Source: Nissolia schottii (lineage: Eukaryota > Streptophyta > Magnoliopsida > Fabales > Fabaceae). From it: a stretch of 64,000 nt of DNA. Location of the stretch: positions 232,868-296,867 of the forward strand of contig QANU01029832.1 in NCBI GenBank assembly GCA_003254905.1, written 5' to 3'. The position numbers and the translations under genes were made by a program. Positions 11,301-22,849 of this stretch are shown one piece after another. Position 1 is the stretch's first letter. Every line of letters starts with the position of its first letter. The notes beneath the pieces were generated by a model that saw nothing but the letters and a program-made list of their open reading frames with translations, made no database searches and was not told where the DNA came from.

Positions 11301-14300
11301 AAATCTACGGCCCTACAGTTACCCTCATTATCAGAAATTTGAGATAGAAAATATGGTGGAAGAGATGCTGTAATCAGAAGTAATACAGCCAAGTAACAAC
11401 CCTTTCTCTAGCCCAGTCATTCTAGTTAAGAAGAAAGATGGAGGGTGGTGATTTTGTGTGGACTATAGAGCGCTAAACAATGTGGCTGTACTGGATAAAT
11501 TTCCAATCCCAGTGATTGAAGAGTTACTAGATGAGATCAAAGGGGCCAACATTTTTTCTAAGTTGAATATGAAATCCGGGTACCACCAAATCAGAATGCG
11601 TGAAGAAGATATTAAGAAGATAGCCTTCAGGACTCATGAAGGGTACTACGAGTTTAGAGTCATGCCTTTTGGCCTAACCAATGCACCATCAACCTTCCAA
11701 GCTATAATGAAAAAAATATTAAAGCCATATCTGCAAATGTTTGTGTTAGTTTTCTTTGATGATATTCTGGTCTACAGTCCAGATCAAGAGCACCATGTGC
11801 AACATTTAAGGCAGGTGTTGGAAGTGTTGAGACAACATCAATTATACCTCAACAAGAAGAAATGAAACTTTGAACAAGCAAAGATAGAATATCTGGGACA
11901 TATAATTTCTGTAGAAGGAGTGGCAGCCGATCCAAAGAAGATACAAGACATGCTAGATTGGTCGGTTCCTAAAAACATCACGAGTCTGAGAGGATTCGTA
12001 GGGCTCACAGGATACTATCGTATTTGTGAAGAACTATGGAAGGATAACATGGCCATTAACACAATTGCTGAAAAAGGATGGCTTTTGGTGAGACAAGGAA
12101 ACTCAATAATCCTTTGACAAATTAAAGCAAACAATGGTGATTGTCTCAGTGTTGGCAAAATCCTATTTTTCGAAACCATTTGCAATCGAGACGGATGCCT
12201 TGAGAAAGGGGATCAGGGCAGTTTTGTCACAGGAAGGAACACTCGTAGCTTACATGAGTCACAAGTTATTAGAAAGGAACAAGCAGAAGTCTATATATGA
12301 GAGAGAATTAATGGAAATTGTTCTTGCCATTTAGAAGTGGAAGCACTACCTACTTGGACAACATTTTGTGGTATACACCGATCAGAAGAGCCTCAAATTT
12401 CTGTTAGAACAATGACTTGGGGGAGAAGAACAACAGAAATAGGTATCCAAGCTGATGGGATACGACTTCTCAATCAAATATAAGGCTAGACAGGAGCATC
12501 AGGTAGCTGATGCACTATCACAAAAGATTCAATTTTCAACTCTCACCATGGCTTGGACAATCGAATGGGAAGGAATAGATGAAGAAGTCCAACGTGACCC
12601 AATGTTATTGGGTATTGTCCAAGACTTGCTACAGAACACAGATTCACATCCAGGTTTTGAACTAAGGAAAGGGAGGTTATACTACAAAGGGCGACTGGTG
12701 ATGTCCAAAAGCTCAAGGATACCACTTATACTACAAGAATTTCATGACTCCAAGACAAGCAGGCATTCAAGACATTCCAGACTTTATAAAAGGATATCTG
12801 GGTTTGTGTATTGGGAAGGAATGAAGAAACAAATCCTAGAATATGTACGAGAATGTGAGGTATGTCAAAGAAATAAGCACCAGAATCTAGCACCAGCAAG
12901 ACTATTACAACCTCTACCCATTCTGGAAAACGTTTGGGCCGACATCACCAAGGATTTCATTGGTGGCTTGCCTAAGGCAATAGGGAAAGATACAATAATA
13001 GTAGTGGTAGATCGAATAACCAAATATGCTCCTTTCTTTTCCCTTTCCCATTCATATATATAGCAACCCTATTTGTGAAGTAGTCAAGTTGTATAGTTTT
13101 TCAACTTCCATTGTTTCTGACAAGGACAAATTATTCATGAGTATTTTTGGACTGAAATCTTTAAAGAAGCAGGAACTAAACTCAGGATGACCTCGGCATA
13201 CCATCCTCAATCGGATGGGCAGAGTGAGGCAGTCAACAAATGCGTTGAGACTTACCTTCGATGCTTTTCAGGTGTCAAACCAAGGCAGTGGCCGAAATGG
13301 TTGCCGTGGGCTGAGTATTGGTACAATACTAATTACCATGGATCCATTAAAATGTCTCCGTTTAAAGCCTTGTATGGCAGAGAGCCACCACTACTACTAA
13401 GAGGAGAAGGAAGAGCCACAATTGATGAGATTCAAGGCTTGATGCAAGAAAGAAATCAAATACTAGATGAATTGAAATTACATCTAGACCAAGCTCAACA
13501 CAGAATGAAGATATATGCATACAAGAAGTGAATAGAGGTGGAATTCTAACCCGGTGTGTTATGGTTTTCCTTAAGATCCAACCATACCGGACACAATCAT
13601 TAGCCAACAAAATAAACTAGAAACTCAGTGTTAGATTCTATGGTCCTTAGGAAGTATTGGAAAGGATTGGCCAAGTAGCTTATAAACTTAAGCTTCCTAA
13701 TTCCACTCGCGTGCACCCGGCCTTTCATGTTTCACTCCTTAAGAAATGCGTCAAGGCTAATACACCATCACAGCCACTACCTCAAGCTTTGACTAAAGAT
13801 TGGGAATTGATGGTTGAACCAAAACAAGTACTCGCTGCCCGAAAAAATGAAGCAGGATAGCTTGAAGTTCTACTCTAGTGGAAGGATCTACTAGAATTCG
13901 AAAACTCTTGGGAGTCAGCAACGGATATTCTTCATTGTTTTCCAAATTTCCATCTTGAGGACAAGATGCGTCTTAAAGGAGAGGGTATTGTTATGTACCC
14001 CCTAGTAATCAGAAGTAGAAGTGGATAAAGAAGGGAGAAATCCAAGAATTCCACCACTGCCCTTCAGCTACAGCCAAAGGAGAAGCCAAATAGATAGGGG
14101 AGAGAAAATTTGATTTGTGGTTATTAAGATAAGGTTTTGTTAGCTAGGAAGATATTATTTGAAGTTTAATTAGGATTCTGTTACTTAGGAAGATATTATT
14201 TAAAGTTACATTAGGATTCTGTTAGTTAGGAAGACATTATTAGGATGGGATTAGTTAGGAAGAATAAAATAATTTAGTTATGAAGTAGTCTATAAATAGA

Positions 14301-17300
14301 AGAAAATTAAGGGAGAGGAGGCAGGTTTTTTGAGAGACCAGAATAGATTAGGCGAGAAAGCACTCTTTCTCGAGATTGTCATTATTCTATTTTGTTATTT
14401 TCAAGGCTAGACCTAATTGAGTCCCATCTTAAACAATTTCTCTTTCAATTCTAGCGTGAGTTTGGTACCAGTTATTACACTTGTTTTCATTTCATGTCTT
14501 CACTATTTCCTTCACAAAATAACAAGAAATGAAAATTGACAATGGAAACAAAACCAAACAGACCCTTAAATTCCATTATGCTAATTTTCTTTGCACGATT
14601 GTGTTTAGGTATGACAGACTCAGTGGCTGCCTAATTCCTCTTCCAGTTGATCGTGAGGGTAACATACGTAGCTGGCCCATGTCTTGGCCTCAGAGGCTTA
14701 CCAGTAAGCCTCCTAGCTTATCTACTGAAGTAGATGCAGGGGAGACATTCTACAAGGAAAGAAAACACTGGTCTCAACTAGTCACAGAATTTTACATTGA
14801 TGGCCTTTCTATAAACTGGTCAAGTGTTCGAAACGTTATGGACATGAATGCAGGCTATGCAGGGTAAAGTATATTGAAAATGTTATTTGTACATAAGTTT
14901 TAGACAGATTTTGACATCTTGAATCAATGTGTAAATAACTAGAGATTTATAAGTGTTTTTTTTAGTGAATGTGACAAGATAATTGATTATGTATAAGAAA
15001 CTTCTTTTCCAGATTCATTACTTACATAACCAAAATCCTCAATTTCAACACATAGTTCCTCAAGTTTTCTTACAATGTAACATCCCGATTTTCCCTGTAC
15101 GGAAAACCCGTAGAATGAACCATTTACGATAGTTGAGAGTCGCTCGAGAGGGTGAGAAAATGAGATTTGACCCCCTGTACTCTCAGGATGGGTAGTTAGG
15201 GTTAGGTCTCGCCATCCCGTGAATTTTTCGGAGCATTCGAACGAGTTTTGGCTCGAACGAAAATTGTTTCGGATACTGGAAGACACTCGTGAAATTTCTT
15301 GACGCGATAAGAAAGTCAAAGATCCCTGAGTGAAAGCCTCCAGAACGACAAGAAGAATTAGTGGATCGCGACGGTATGTCCGGAATATTTTTCGGGCAAC
15401 CAGGTGTGAGATATTTTGGACAAAACACGATCAAACGGGACCGGAATCGGCCCTGGAGGGAATTCCTATCTCCATCAGGAGATATTTTCTCCAGAAAACA
15501 TATAATAATAATAAAAATAATTAAAAAAGAAAAGGATAAAGGCCACAGAACGTGGCTATAAATAGCCATTTCACTTTCAGAGACTTTACGTCTCTTTCAC
15601 TTCTTTTCACAAACACCAGTCCCGTTCGGATACATCTCGGTTACTTTGTTGAGTCCCAAAAAAATTCCCAGAGCACGCTAGCACGAGCCGGAAATTGCCA
15701 GCAGCAAAGCTACCATGTCCAAATCTCCATTGGATGCGGGTAACTCTAAGCCCACTGTCTATGTGGTTGATTTTATGACTGTGTATATGTATATGTATCT
15801 TATGTATTTGACTGCAAAACTACTTTGTGAAAACTATAAGAAGTAAGTTGTGTAGAATGGTTTTTTATGATTTTGACTTTTAGGAACCATAATTGTACCT
15901 ATTGGATCATTGGAAAATGAGAAAAGTTACGGTGAGAAGCCCCTGGGAGAAAAGGCTCTCGGGAGCCAATTTTACACTATTTCATTCGATTGAATTCCCA
16001 AGGGATTCGAATGAACGAATTTTGGATTTCAATCGAATGAATGAGGATTTCAGTCAAATGAAAGCCTGAGAAGGATTTTAATCGATTGAATTCCTTGATC
16101 AATTGATTGAAAGAATCATTCGAATGCACTAACCCTAATCATTCGAATGCTCACTGAAAAGCTTGGGTTTTAACTATGTTATGGGATGCATCAGGCACAG
16201 CTATGCGTAACCTAAACCATGAGAGCATACATCATGAGGAAACGACCGCCATAGGGTTTAGGGCGACCGTAGATAATTAGAAGTCCTCACTGAAAGTTCA
16301 TCAAGATCATAATTGAACCCTAGGAAACGAAGACGAGTTAGAGAGGTTTCAACCCCAGTTGGTGCGGAAGACCTTAGTTAAGGAGTATATTTATATAACT
16401 AGGATGTTCCCCTATTCTCTTGGCACGTCTTACAGACACGCCCCTCACCAATTCGGCAAGCTGCATTGGTTATGAGCAACGCAGGTAGAGGGAAACCTGA
16501 GTACGATAGTAACGGGCTAAGGCCCGAGATTATAAGAACAGGCCAAGGCCTGAAGAAAGAAAGAAAAAAAAGGGGGACCCCAGTCAAAGTAAAAAGTAAG
16601 GTAGAACGTGGTCGAGTCCAAGGGCCGACCCACACGTCCACATCTGATCAATCTAAGGTCTGATCCCTCGCCATTCCTATAAGGGGGTGGTTGTACCTAT
16701 CGCATTCGATGTCTTCCTCCTATGAGCTTTACGTGGTTAGCTACCCCACCGGTAAAGAGCGCCGCTGGGTCGACACGATAGGGACAAGAAAGAGGTTGTA
16801 ACCTAGGCCACGGTTACAAAGGTGCAAAGGACTAAGAACGATGCAACCATAGGGCGCGTAAGAGATCCGCAGATTCTCCCCCATACACTATATATATATA
16901 TATCCACATGTATGAATAAATGAATGAATGCATGAAGGTATGAATGTATGTAGCTATGTATGTAGATGTCTATGTAATTATGCATTATGTATCGTCAAGG
17001 GAACGTCCCAAGACGGCTAGTAAGTCAGTTAGCAGTAACATGAGCAGGCGATCTCGTATTGCCATACTCAAACGTGATAAAGAATACATCACGAAGCATA
17101 TGTAATAATCAGAGTAAATATCCAATCACCTAGTAAATTAGATAAAGATGCTCAGGATGTAGGTCAAAGATAATAAACAGCAGGGGAATAGTATGCATGA
17201 CACTTAGAGGTTTCCTGAGTGACCTGGACTCTGCCCGAGAAATGAACCGTAGAGACCACATAGAGTTTCCACTAAGAACGAAGTCGTTCTTACCCCCCAC

Positions 17301-20300
17301 TCGTCGATGACTCCAGATAGCTGAGATGGCATCCCCGCCTGCAAAAGACGTTTGGTTGTTCACCCGTACTCGGCAACGGAATTTNTCGATTGAATTCCTT
17401 GATCAATTGATTGAAAAAATCATTCGAATGCACTAACCCTAATCATTCGAATGCTCACTGAAAAACTTGGGTTTTAACTATGTTATGGGATGCATCAGGC
17501 ACAGCTATGCGTAACCTAAATCATGAGAGCATACATCATGAGGAAACGACCGTCATAGGGTTTAGGGCGACCGTAGATAATTAGAAGCCCTCACTTAAAG
17601 TTCATCAAGATCATAATTGAACTCTAGGAAACGAAGACGAGTTAGAGAGGTTCCAACCCCAGTTGGTGCGGAAGACCTTAGTTAAGGAGTATATTTATAT
17701 AACTAGGATGTTCCCTTATTCTCTTGGCACGTCTTACAAACACGGCCCTCACCAATTCGGCAAGCTGGATTGGTTATGAGCAACGCAGGTAGAGGGAAAC
17801 CTGAGTACGATAGTAACGAGCTAAGGCCCGAGATTATAAGAACAGGCCAAGGCCTGAAGAAAGAAAGAAAAAAAAGGGGGACCCCAGTCAAAGTAAACAG
17901 TAAGGTAAAACGTGGTCGAGTCCAAGGGCCGACCCACACGTCCACATCTGATCAGTCTAAGGTCTGATCCCTCGCCATTCCTATAAGGGGGTGGTTGTAC
18001 CTATCGCGTTCGATGTCTTCTTCCTATGAGCTTTACGTAGTTAGCTACCCCACCGGTAAAGAGCGTCACTGGGCACGATAGGGATAAGAAAGAGGTTGTA
18101 ACCTAGGCCACGGTTACAAAGGTGCAAAGGACTAAGAACGATGCAACCATAGGGCGCGTAAGAGATCCGTAGATTCTCCCCCATGCACTATATATATATA
18201 TATACACACATGTATGAATAAATGAATGAATGCATGAAGGTATGAATCTATGCAGCTATGTATGTAGATGTCTATGTAATTATGCATTATGTATCGTCAA
18301 GGGAACGTCCCGAGACGGCTAGTAAGTCAGTTAGCAGTAACATGAGCAGGCGATCTCGTATTGTCATACTCAAACGTGATAAAGAATACAGCACGAAGCA
18401 TATGTAATAATCAGAGTAGATATCCAATCACCTAGTAAATTAGATAAAGATGCTCAAGATGTAGGTCAAAGATAATAAACAGTAGGGGAATAGTATGCAT
18501 GACACTTAGAGGTTTCCTGAGTGACCTGGACTCTGCCCGAGAAATGAACCGTAGAGACCACATAGAGTTTCCACTAAGAACGAAGTCGTTCTTACCCCCC
18601 ACTCGTGGATGACTCCAGATAGCTGAGATGGCATCCCCGCCTGCAAAAGACGTTTGGTTGTTCACCCGTACTCGGCAACAGAATTTCTGAATGGATACCC
18701 TTGTTGAGACGTGTACGTTCGCGCCAGCCAATCTGCCCACAAAACCCTAGTCATAGCCCACACCACCTCGACGGAGACTGCAAGGACTGGGATCCTCACC
18801 AATGCGCCCTATCTGGGTGGACGAGCGCCCGGGAGGCAGCAGCCGCGACCCGATCAATCTCAATGGCGAGGATGAGGTTCCTCCATCAAAGCCAAAGCCA
18901 GAGCCCGAGACCGATCCAGCGTCATCTACTCTATCGTCCCGTCCCCGTGGCCATCGTACCACCGCGAGGAAGAGAGTGACCCCAGTCGTGCCTCGCCAAT
19001 ACGCTCATTGTGATTTCACCGCGATCACTGCCTTGTCCAAAGACGACGAGCCAGAGGAGGAGGATCCTGTCGAGGCGGACACAGACGCATAGGCATGGAG
19101 TGGAAGAGAGGACGAGGACGATGACCCCTTTTGTTGCATCTTCGGTAGAGATTGTATAGTACACGCAATGAGTAGTACTCATCCGTGTAGTAGGAGTAGG
19201 GTTAGTTCAGCCACGCAATAGGTAGTTCCTGTCCACGGGAATGTATATATAGGCTTGTACAAATATAACTTGTATCTCTGTATAATTAGCTATTCTTGCA
19301 TGTGTGATTGTAAATATTCACTATAACCTAATGTTAATCAAGAAATGTACGTTTTAAAGGTGTTCTTATATGTATGTGTACTAAGTTTTAGGGCCACCTA
19401 TGTGCACTTCTTGGACTATGTACTATCGAACCGTTATGTACGCGACATCCCATTATCTGTTGTTAGATCAATTTAGCGATTTATTATCCGCATGGCTCTA
19501 AGTTTTGTTATGATAGTAGTTGAGAAAAGAGTTTGAAAATGGCCCGTATTTTGGTAAACCCTATTTTGGAAAAGCAATCAGGAACGATAGCCGTTCGCAA
19601 CACCAGAAGATAACCACCTAGTCTGGATGGCGTATGACTTAAGCATAGGCCAGTTAGCTAGGGTGTTTCAACAGACATTTTCACTGCTTACATAACTGAA
19701 ATCTTCGCTTATTTATACATGATTTCACATATGTCAAAAAGAATGCTCACTTGGTTAGATGTTACTTTTCCTTGCATTTTTCTCCCTTTCAAATTATTTA
19801 GAAACATGGCCTTCGTTTCGAGGGTCTTGGGTGGATCTACATGCTTGAACATTTTTCTCTTACATTTACATTATTTGTCATTATAGCATCAAACACAATT
19901 TGCCTTGTAAACTGATACAAAGTATGTTATATTCAGATTTGCCTCAGCACTCATTAATCTACCGGTGTGGGTGATGAACGTAGTACCAACAGATATGCCA
20001 GATACTCTTTCTATTATATTTGACAAAGGGTTGATAGGAATGTATCATGATTGGTGCGAGTCATTGAACACCTACCCTCGCACATATGATCTCATTCATT
20101 CTAGCTTTCTCTTCAAAAATCTCGAGAAAAGGTATGAAATATTGAAGAAAATATAATACCAACTAAGTTTCATGCATGTCCTTTCTCATATGATAGAATT
20201 CTTGTAAAACCATAGTCAAAATTTAAAGTTTATCGAAACTTACCTAATCACTAAAAGACAATTGCATCCTTTTATGATTTAGTCTTAATGATTTATTATT

Positions 20301-20581
20301 CTGACAATTAATTGCTCGTCTCTTTTGATATGATGTGATAAATGGTTAAAGATATGGTTCTTTCTTCTACTAATAGTTTGCAATCTTTTGCCAGATGTGA
20401 CATTGTAGTTGTGGTTGTGGAGATAGATCGCATATTGAGACCAGATGGGTACCTCGTGGTTCAGGAGTCTATGGAAATGATCAGAAAGCTGGGTCCAGTC
20501 TTGCGTTCACTTCGGTGGTCTGTGAAGTTGTATCAGAATCAGTTTCTTGTTGGTAGGAAGAGTTTCTGGCGTCCAAGGTAA
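5345..20581 (+). CDS. PMT23: PMT23-type probable methyltransferase (Golgi type II membrane protein)
   Basis: A putative S-adenosylmethionine-dependent methyltransferase of the plant DUF248/QUA2 family, thought to methylate wall polysaccharides in the Golgi. Eight coding exons join in frame with GT-AG introns: 5345-5848, 6326-6475, 7058-7328, 7420-7530, 8465-8636, 14609-14863, 19937-20131, 20395-20581, giving 614 aa. Residues 17-33 are one membrane anchor, followed by a Ser/Pro-rich stem. The SAM motif [11 protein letters not shown] is at 234-244, the second half carries [13 protein letters not shown] (about 475-488), and the C-terminus has [14 protein letters not shown]. No stop or frameshift lies in any exon. 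Introns 5 (5,972 bp) and 6 (5,073 bp) are swollen by retroelements; all others are under 1 kb. Splicing across these introns is inferred from phase and homology; whether it is efficient cannot be seen. The orthology to PMT23 is by recall of its sequence. Confidence 0.93.
7531..8464 (+). other. PMT intron 4 (no identified element)
   Basis: This 934-bp intron follows a G|GTTAG donor and ends at TTTCTGCAG. A purine- and GC-richer patch around 8070-8200 with repeated GTTGC/GCAAT words looks repeat-derived, but I cannot name it. Confidence 0.5.
9028..9469 (+). repeat. 5' LTR of the intronic gypsy element
   Basis: Begins TGTTACGTACCCCC and ends at GTTGTTATA, two bases before the primer-binding site. 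It aligns with 13989-14479 at both ends, but lacks the extra internal repeats of the 3' copy. TATAAATAGAAGAG near 9270 is a likely TATA region. Confidence 0.88.
9505..13975 (+). pseudogene. Gag-pol of the intronic gypsy element (broken)
   Basis: The reading frame opens at 9505 with a coiled-coil-like gag. It is interrupted by TAA at 10117-10119 and TAG at 10609-10611, then continues in the same frame into protease; further stops and shifts follow. A zinc knuckle with CFKC is near 10507. The protease active site, normally Asp-Ser/Thr-Gly, reads Asp-Pro-Arg (near 10768), so it should be inactive. RT (about 11440-11865) keeps the FFDD catalytic box. RNase H is recognisable at 12180-12340, integrase at 12690-13530 with the CEVC half of the zinc finger, and a chromodomain remnant before 13960. 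It cannot make a full polyprotein. Confidence 0.9.
13989..14479 (+). repeat. 3' LTR of the intronic gypsy element
   Basis: Begins TGTTATGTACCCCC right after the purine tract and ends GTTATTACA. Between about 14145 and 14250 the unit TTAGGATTCTGTTA...GGAAGATATTATT is repeated about three times, which accounts for most of its extra length (491 bp against 442 bp). Confidence 0.88.
16082..17384 (+). repeat. 1.3 kb tandem repeat, copy 1
   Basis: Starts TCGATTGAATTCCTTGATCA and ends at GGCAACGGAATTT, just before an N. It is nearly identical to 17386-18686, at a spacing of 1,304 bp, with scattered single-base differences. It contains a short (TA)n run and a series of ATGAATGAATG words. Confidence 0.9.
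17385..17385. other. Ambiguous base (N) at the repeat junction
   Basis: The single N falls exactly between the two 1.3 kb copies, which marks an assembly join or an unresolved base. Confidence 0.95.
17386..18686 (+). repeat. 1.3 kb tandem repeat, copy 2
   Basis: Same unit as 16082-17384. Small differences include CGGCCC for CGCCCC near 17742 and a slightly longer TA run near 18190. After GAATTT the sequence runs on into unique element DNA. Confidence 0.9.
18802..19092 (+). CDS. Short Pro/Glu/Asp-rich reading frame inside the LTR-like element
   Basis: An uninterrupted frame of 96 aa in a locally GC-rich stretch, starting [12 protein letters not shown] and ending in an acidic tail ([16 protein letters not shown]). 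The composition (Pro, Ser, Arg, acidic end) is that of a disordered protein. No family is recognised. It lies downstream of the second tandem copy. It may be part of an element-encoded leader protein or a chance frame; nothing shows it is translated. Confidence 0.2.
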   Translation: MRPIWVDERPGGSSRDPINLNGEDEVPPSKPKPEPETDPASSTLSSRPRGHRTTARKRVTPVVPRQYAHCDFTAITALSKDDEPEEEDPVEADTDA

Positions 20582-20856
20582 TAGAAAACTTGGGTTTGAA
20601 GTTTTGTAGATGAGCGATGCTTATTTACGATATATGTTATTTGTAGATACTAAGTGAATTATTTATGGTCAAGAACACCATGAAACAACCGAGTGGAAGT
20701 CCCCACAGAGTACTGGACTTTACTCCTTTGTTTTTTTCTTTAAGGTTCATGGCTTCATGACTATGTTCAAATTACTATGTATAAGTAACATTATCGATTT
20801 ATTTATTATTATCGATTTATTTATTTATGGTCAAGGTGGTTTCTCAAATATCCTAT

Positions 20857-21195
20857 GAGGTAAATACTTCAAGTTATTTAATTAATTAATTTATAATAAT
20901 TTTTATAACTTAATTTATAAAATTTTATTATCATTTCATGATCTAATATGACATATTAAATGATTATATGATCTAACGTGATAAATAAATACTTTCAATA
21001 CAATATTTATAAAGAGGTACATCATAAGCTCAAATGGTCCACAAATATCTAAACCTCTTATAAGTTGGCTTTTTCAATGCTTTGACTTGTGAAAAGTTTA
21101 TTATGATCATATAAAACATGAAATGATTATAAAATTTGATGAATTTAGTTGTAAAAATTATTAAAAATAATTAAGTAGCATAGAGTATTTACCCC
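20857..21195. mobile_element. MITE with about 80-bp terminal inverted repeats
   Basis: The left arm begins GGTAAATACTTCAAG (20859) and the right arm ends GAGTATTTACC (21193). The two arms are complementary over roughly 80 bases, including the inner word ATCATTTCATG. The middle is short and has no coding capacity. It lies 280 bp past the PMT stop. A target duplication is not clear, so the superfamily is left open. Confidence 0.65.
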
Positions 21196-21809
21196 ATGAA
21201 AGATTTAAGCAACCAATTATAGTTAATAGTAGATATTAAGAAAACAGTTGTTATTCCTTTTCTTAAAAAGCTTATTTGTAATTTTTACATAACTCGAAAG
21301 CTTGTGTTCAGTATGAGGTAATTGGAATCTCTATGTACTCTACAGTCAAGCTCTTCTGAACACCTCAAGAATTTTACTGAAATCTTGTGTAATTTCTTCA
21401 TTCATTTTGATTGTATCTATAGAAACATTTTAAAAACTCGTTTTCCTAGTTAAATGAACAATAGGTTGAACGTGAAAAAGTGTAACATAAAGGTAACTTA
21501 TTGTTACTTCCACTACAATTGAGGTTTGGGAGCATACTTGATTTTGATGTAAAGTTGCCAAACAAAAAAAATAGGAAAAAAAAATCCCCATAATCATGTT
21601 AGGAATTTCAATAGAGATTTGGGTTATACGACATCAAACCAATTATTGCTCATAGTTTTTCATATTTCAATTTAAAGCAAAAATAAATGGATCATCCTCT
21701 TGTGCCTTGTGTTTTCAATTTACGCATAACACAAAGACATGCAGAGATAAGAATTTTCAAACGTCTTTAATGATTGTGCTTCTTGGCTAATCGAGATTTA
21801 ATATGTTTT

Positions 21810-22300
21810 CACTACAAGAAAAAAAAAGTTGATTTGCGGTGGAAAAATATGTTGCAAATCATGGAAATTTCGCTGGAAAAATTTGCAACAAAATTGCGTT
21901 CCTCACAAAATCCCTCGAAAGAAACAAATTTGTATCAGACCTTCTAAGCAATATTTTGCTGCAAATTTGCAGTGGAATAACAGTTCGCTGGAAGTTTGAC
22001 AACCAATGGTTGTCCTTCGCAAACTCAAAAACCAATAGCATAGAAGGCCACGCTATAGTGTGGCAGCATGAAACAATTATTTTCTTCTCAGTGTAATTAC
22101 GCTATAGTATTGACGACGCGGTTAAGTTGGAGGAAAGGGTCGAAAATTCTTTTTTTTTTCCTCATATATCTCTCTATTTCCTTTCCTCCTATCTATCCTT
22201 TCTCTAACCATAACTGATCGCCACCATCCTCACCTTCCTCCCTCCAGTTGTTTTTTCATTGCCACGCCTCTTTACCCCCTCTCTAACTCTAACCCGCACA
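21810..22300 (+). mobile_element. CACTA (En/Spm) transposon 5' end, truncated
   Basis: CACTACAAGAAAAAAA at 21810 is the classic plant CACTA terminus. It is followed, as in that superfamily, by short subterminal repeats built on TTTGCGGTGG, TTCGCTGG and TTTGCAAC in both orientations up to about 22040. No matching 3' end (TTTTCTTGTAGTG) is seen in the window, and no transposase. A LINE relic begins about 500 bp further on. Confidence 0.6.
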
Positions 22301-22849
22301 TGATTCTACTATGTCCGGACTTTTGTATGGTTCTGCTTTGGATAACTACCCTTATAATTTGAGTTTACAAACAATTTATGTGAGAAAGAATTAATTCCCT
22401 TATGTTTTCTTTTACCTAATAATTTTGTTTTTTATTTATGAAATAATGGATTTTGGGATTTGTAGGAACTTGAAACTTTTTTAACTTAGAAAGTTATGAC
22501 AATCTTCCAGTCGTCAAAGCATTTTCGCATTTTTTTATATATAATATTATTAGTCACTAGGCTAAAAGAATATTTGTAAAGCTGATTTTAAATGAATGAT
22601 CTTTATGCTTCTATGAAATATTATATAGTATTTTACTGATTTATTTGCATGAGCTTGTCTCATGCATCTTATAGATATTTTATCCTTATATGAGTCAGTT
22701 GGTCTCTCCCATCATATCCATTTTAGTTTCAAGTTTGTTATAAATGTTGCCTTTCTAGCTCATTGATGAACAAAGAGGGGTGATTTTGACATGAAAAACA
22801 TTATAATTGTCAGGAAAAAGATCAAGAAAATGTGGGACAAAAAGAAGTT

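Larger units (their letters stand above)
9028..14479 (+). mobile_element. Ty3/gypsy chromovirus-like LTR retrotransposon, decayed, in PMT intron 5
   Basis: A full-length element of 5.45 kb: 5' LTR, primer-binding site TGGTATCAGAGC (9472-9483, initiator tRNA-Met type), gag-pol in the order protease, RT, RNase H, integrase, then a purine-rich tract (13976-13987) and the 3' LTR. The RT-before-integrase order makes it Ty3/gypsy. A chromodomain-like tail ending in FPNFHLEDK suggests the chromovirus branch. It lies in the same orientation as the host gene. The flanking 5-mers CATGT and CTTGT differ at one base, consistent with an old target duplication. LTRs differ at many positions and the coding region has stops, so the insertion is not recent. 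Confidence 0.92.
15076..19674 (+). mobile_element. Large LTR-like (solo LTR or LARD-like) element in PMT intron 6
   Basis: Starts TGTAACATCCCG, a common start of plant gypsy LTRs, and seems to end near GGGTGTTTCAACA, which is partly complementary to the start. A TATA box (TATAAATA, about 15557) sits in a promoter-like setting. No gag-pol, primer site or second LTR is seen, so it is read as a solo LTR or non-autonomous derivative. Internal duplication accounts for 1.3 kb of its length. No convincing target duplication was found, so the ends are approximate. Confidence 0.55.

Noticed and set aside
14998-15050. Similarity of CTTACATAAC words at 15.0 and 19.7 kb as a target duplication
   Set aside because: About 20 bases match loosely and not at the element edges, so it does not support an insertion boundary.
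16399-16641. Pairs of identical frames at 16.4 and 17.7 kb, and at 17.1 and 18.4 kb
   Set aside because: They exist only because the 1.3 kb unit is duplicated; no domain and the frames are short.
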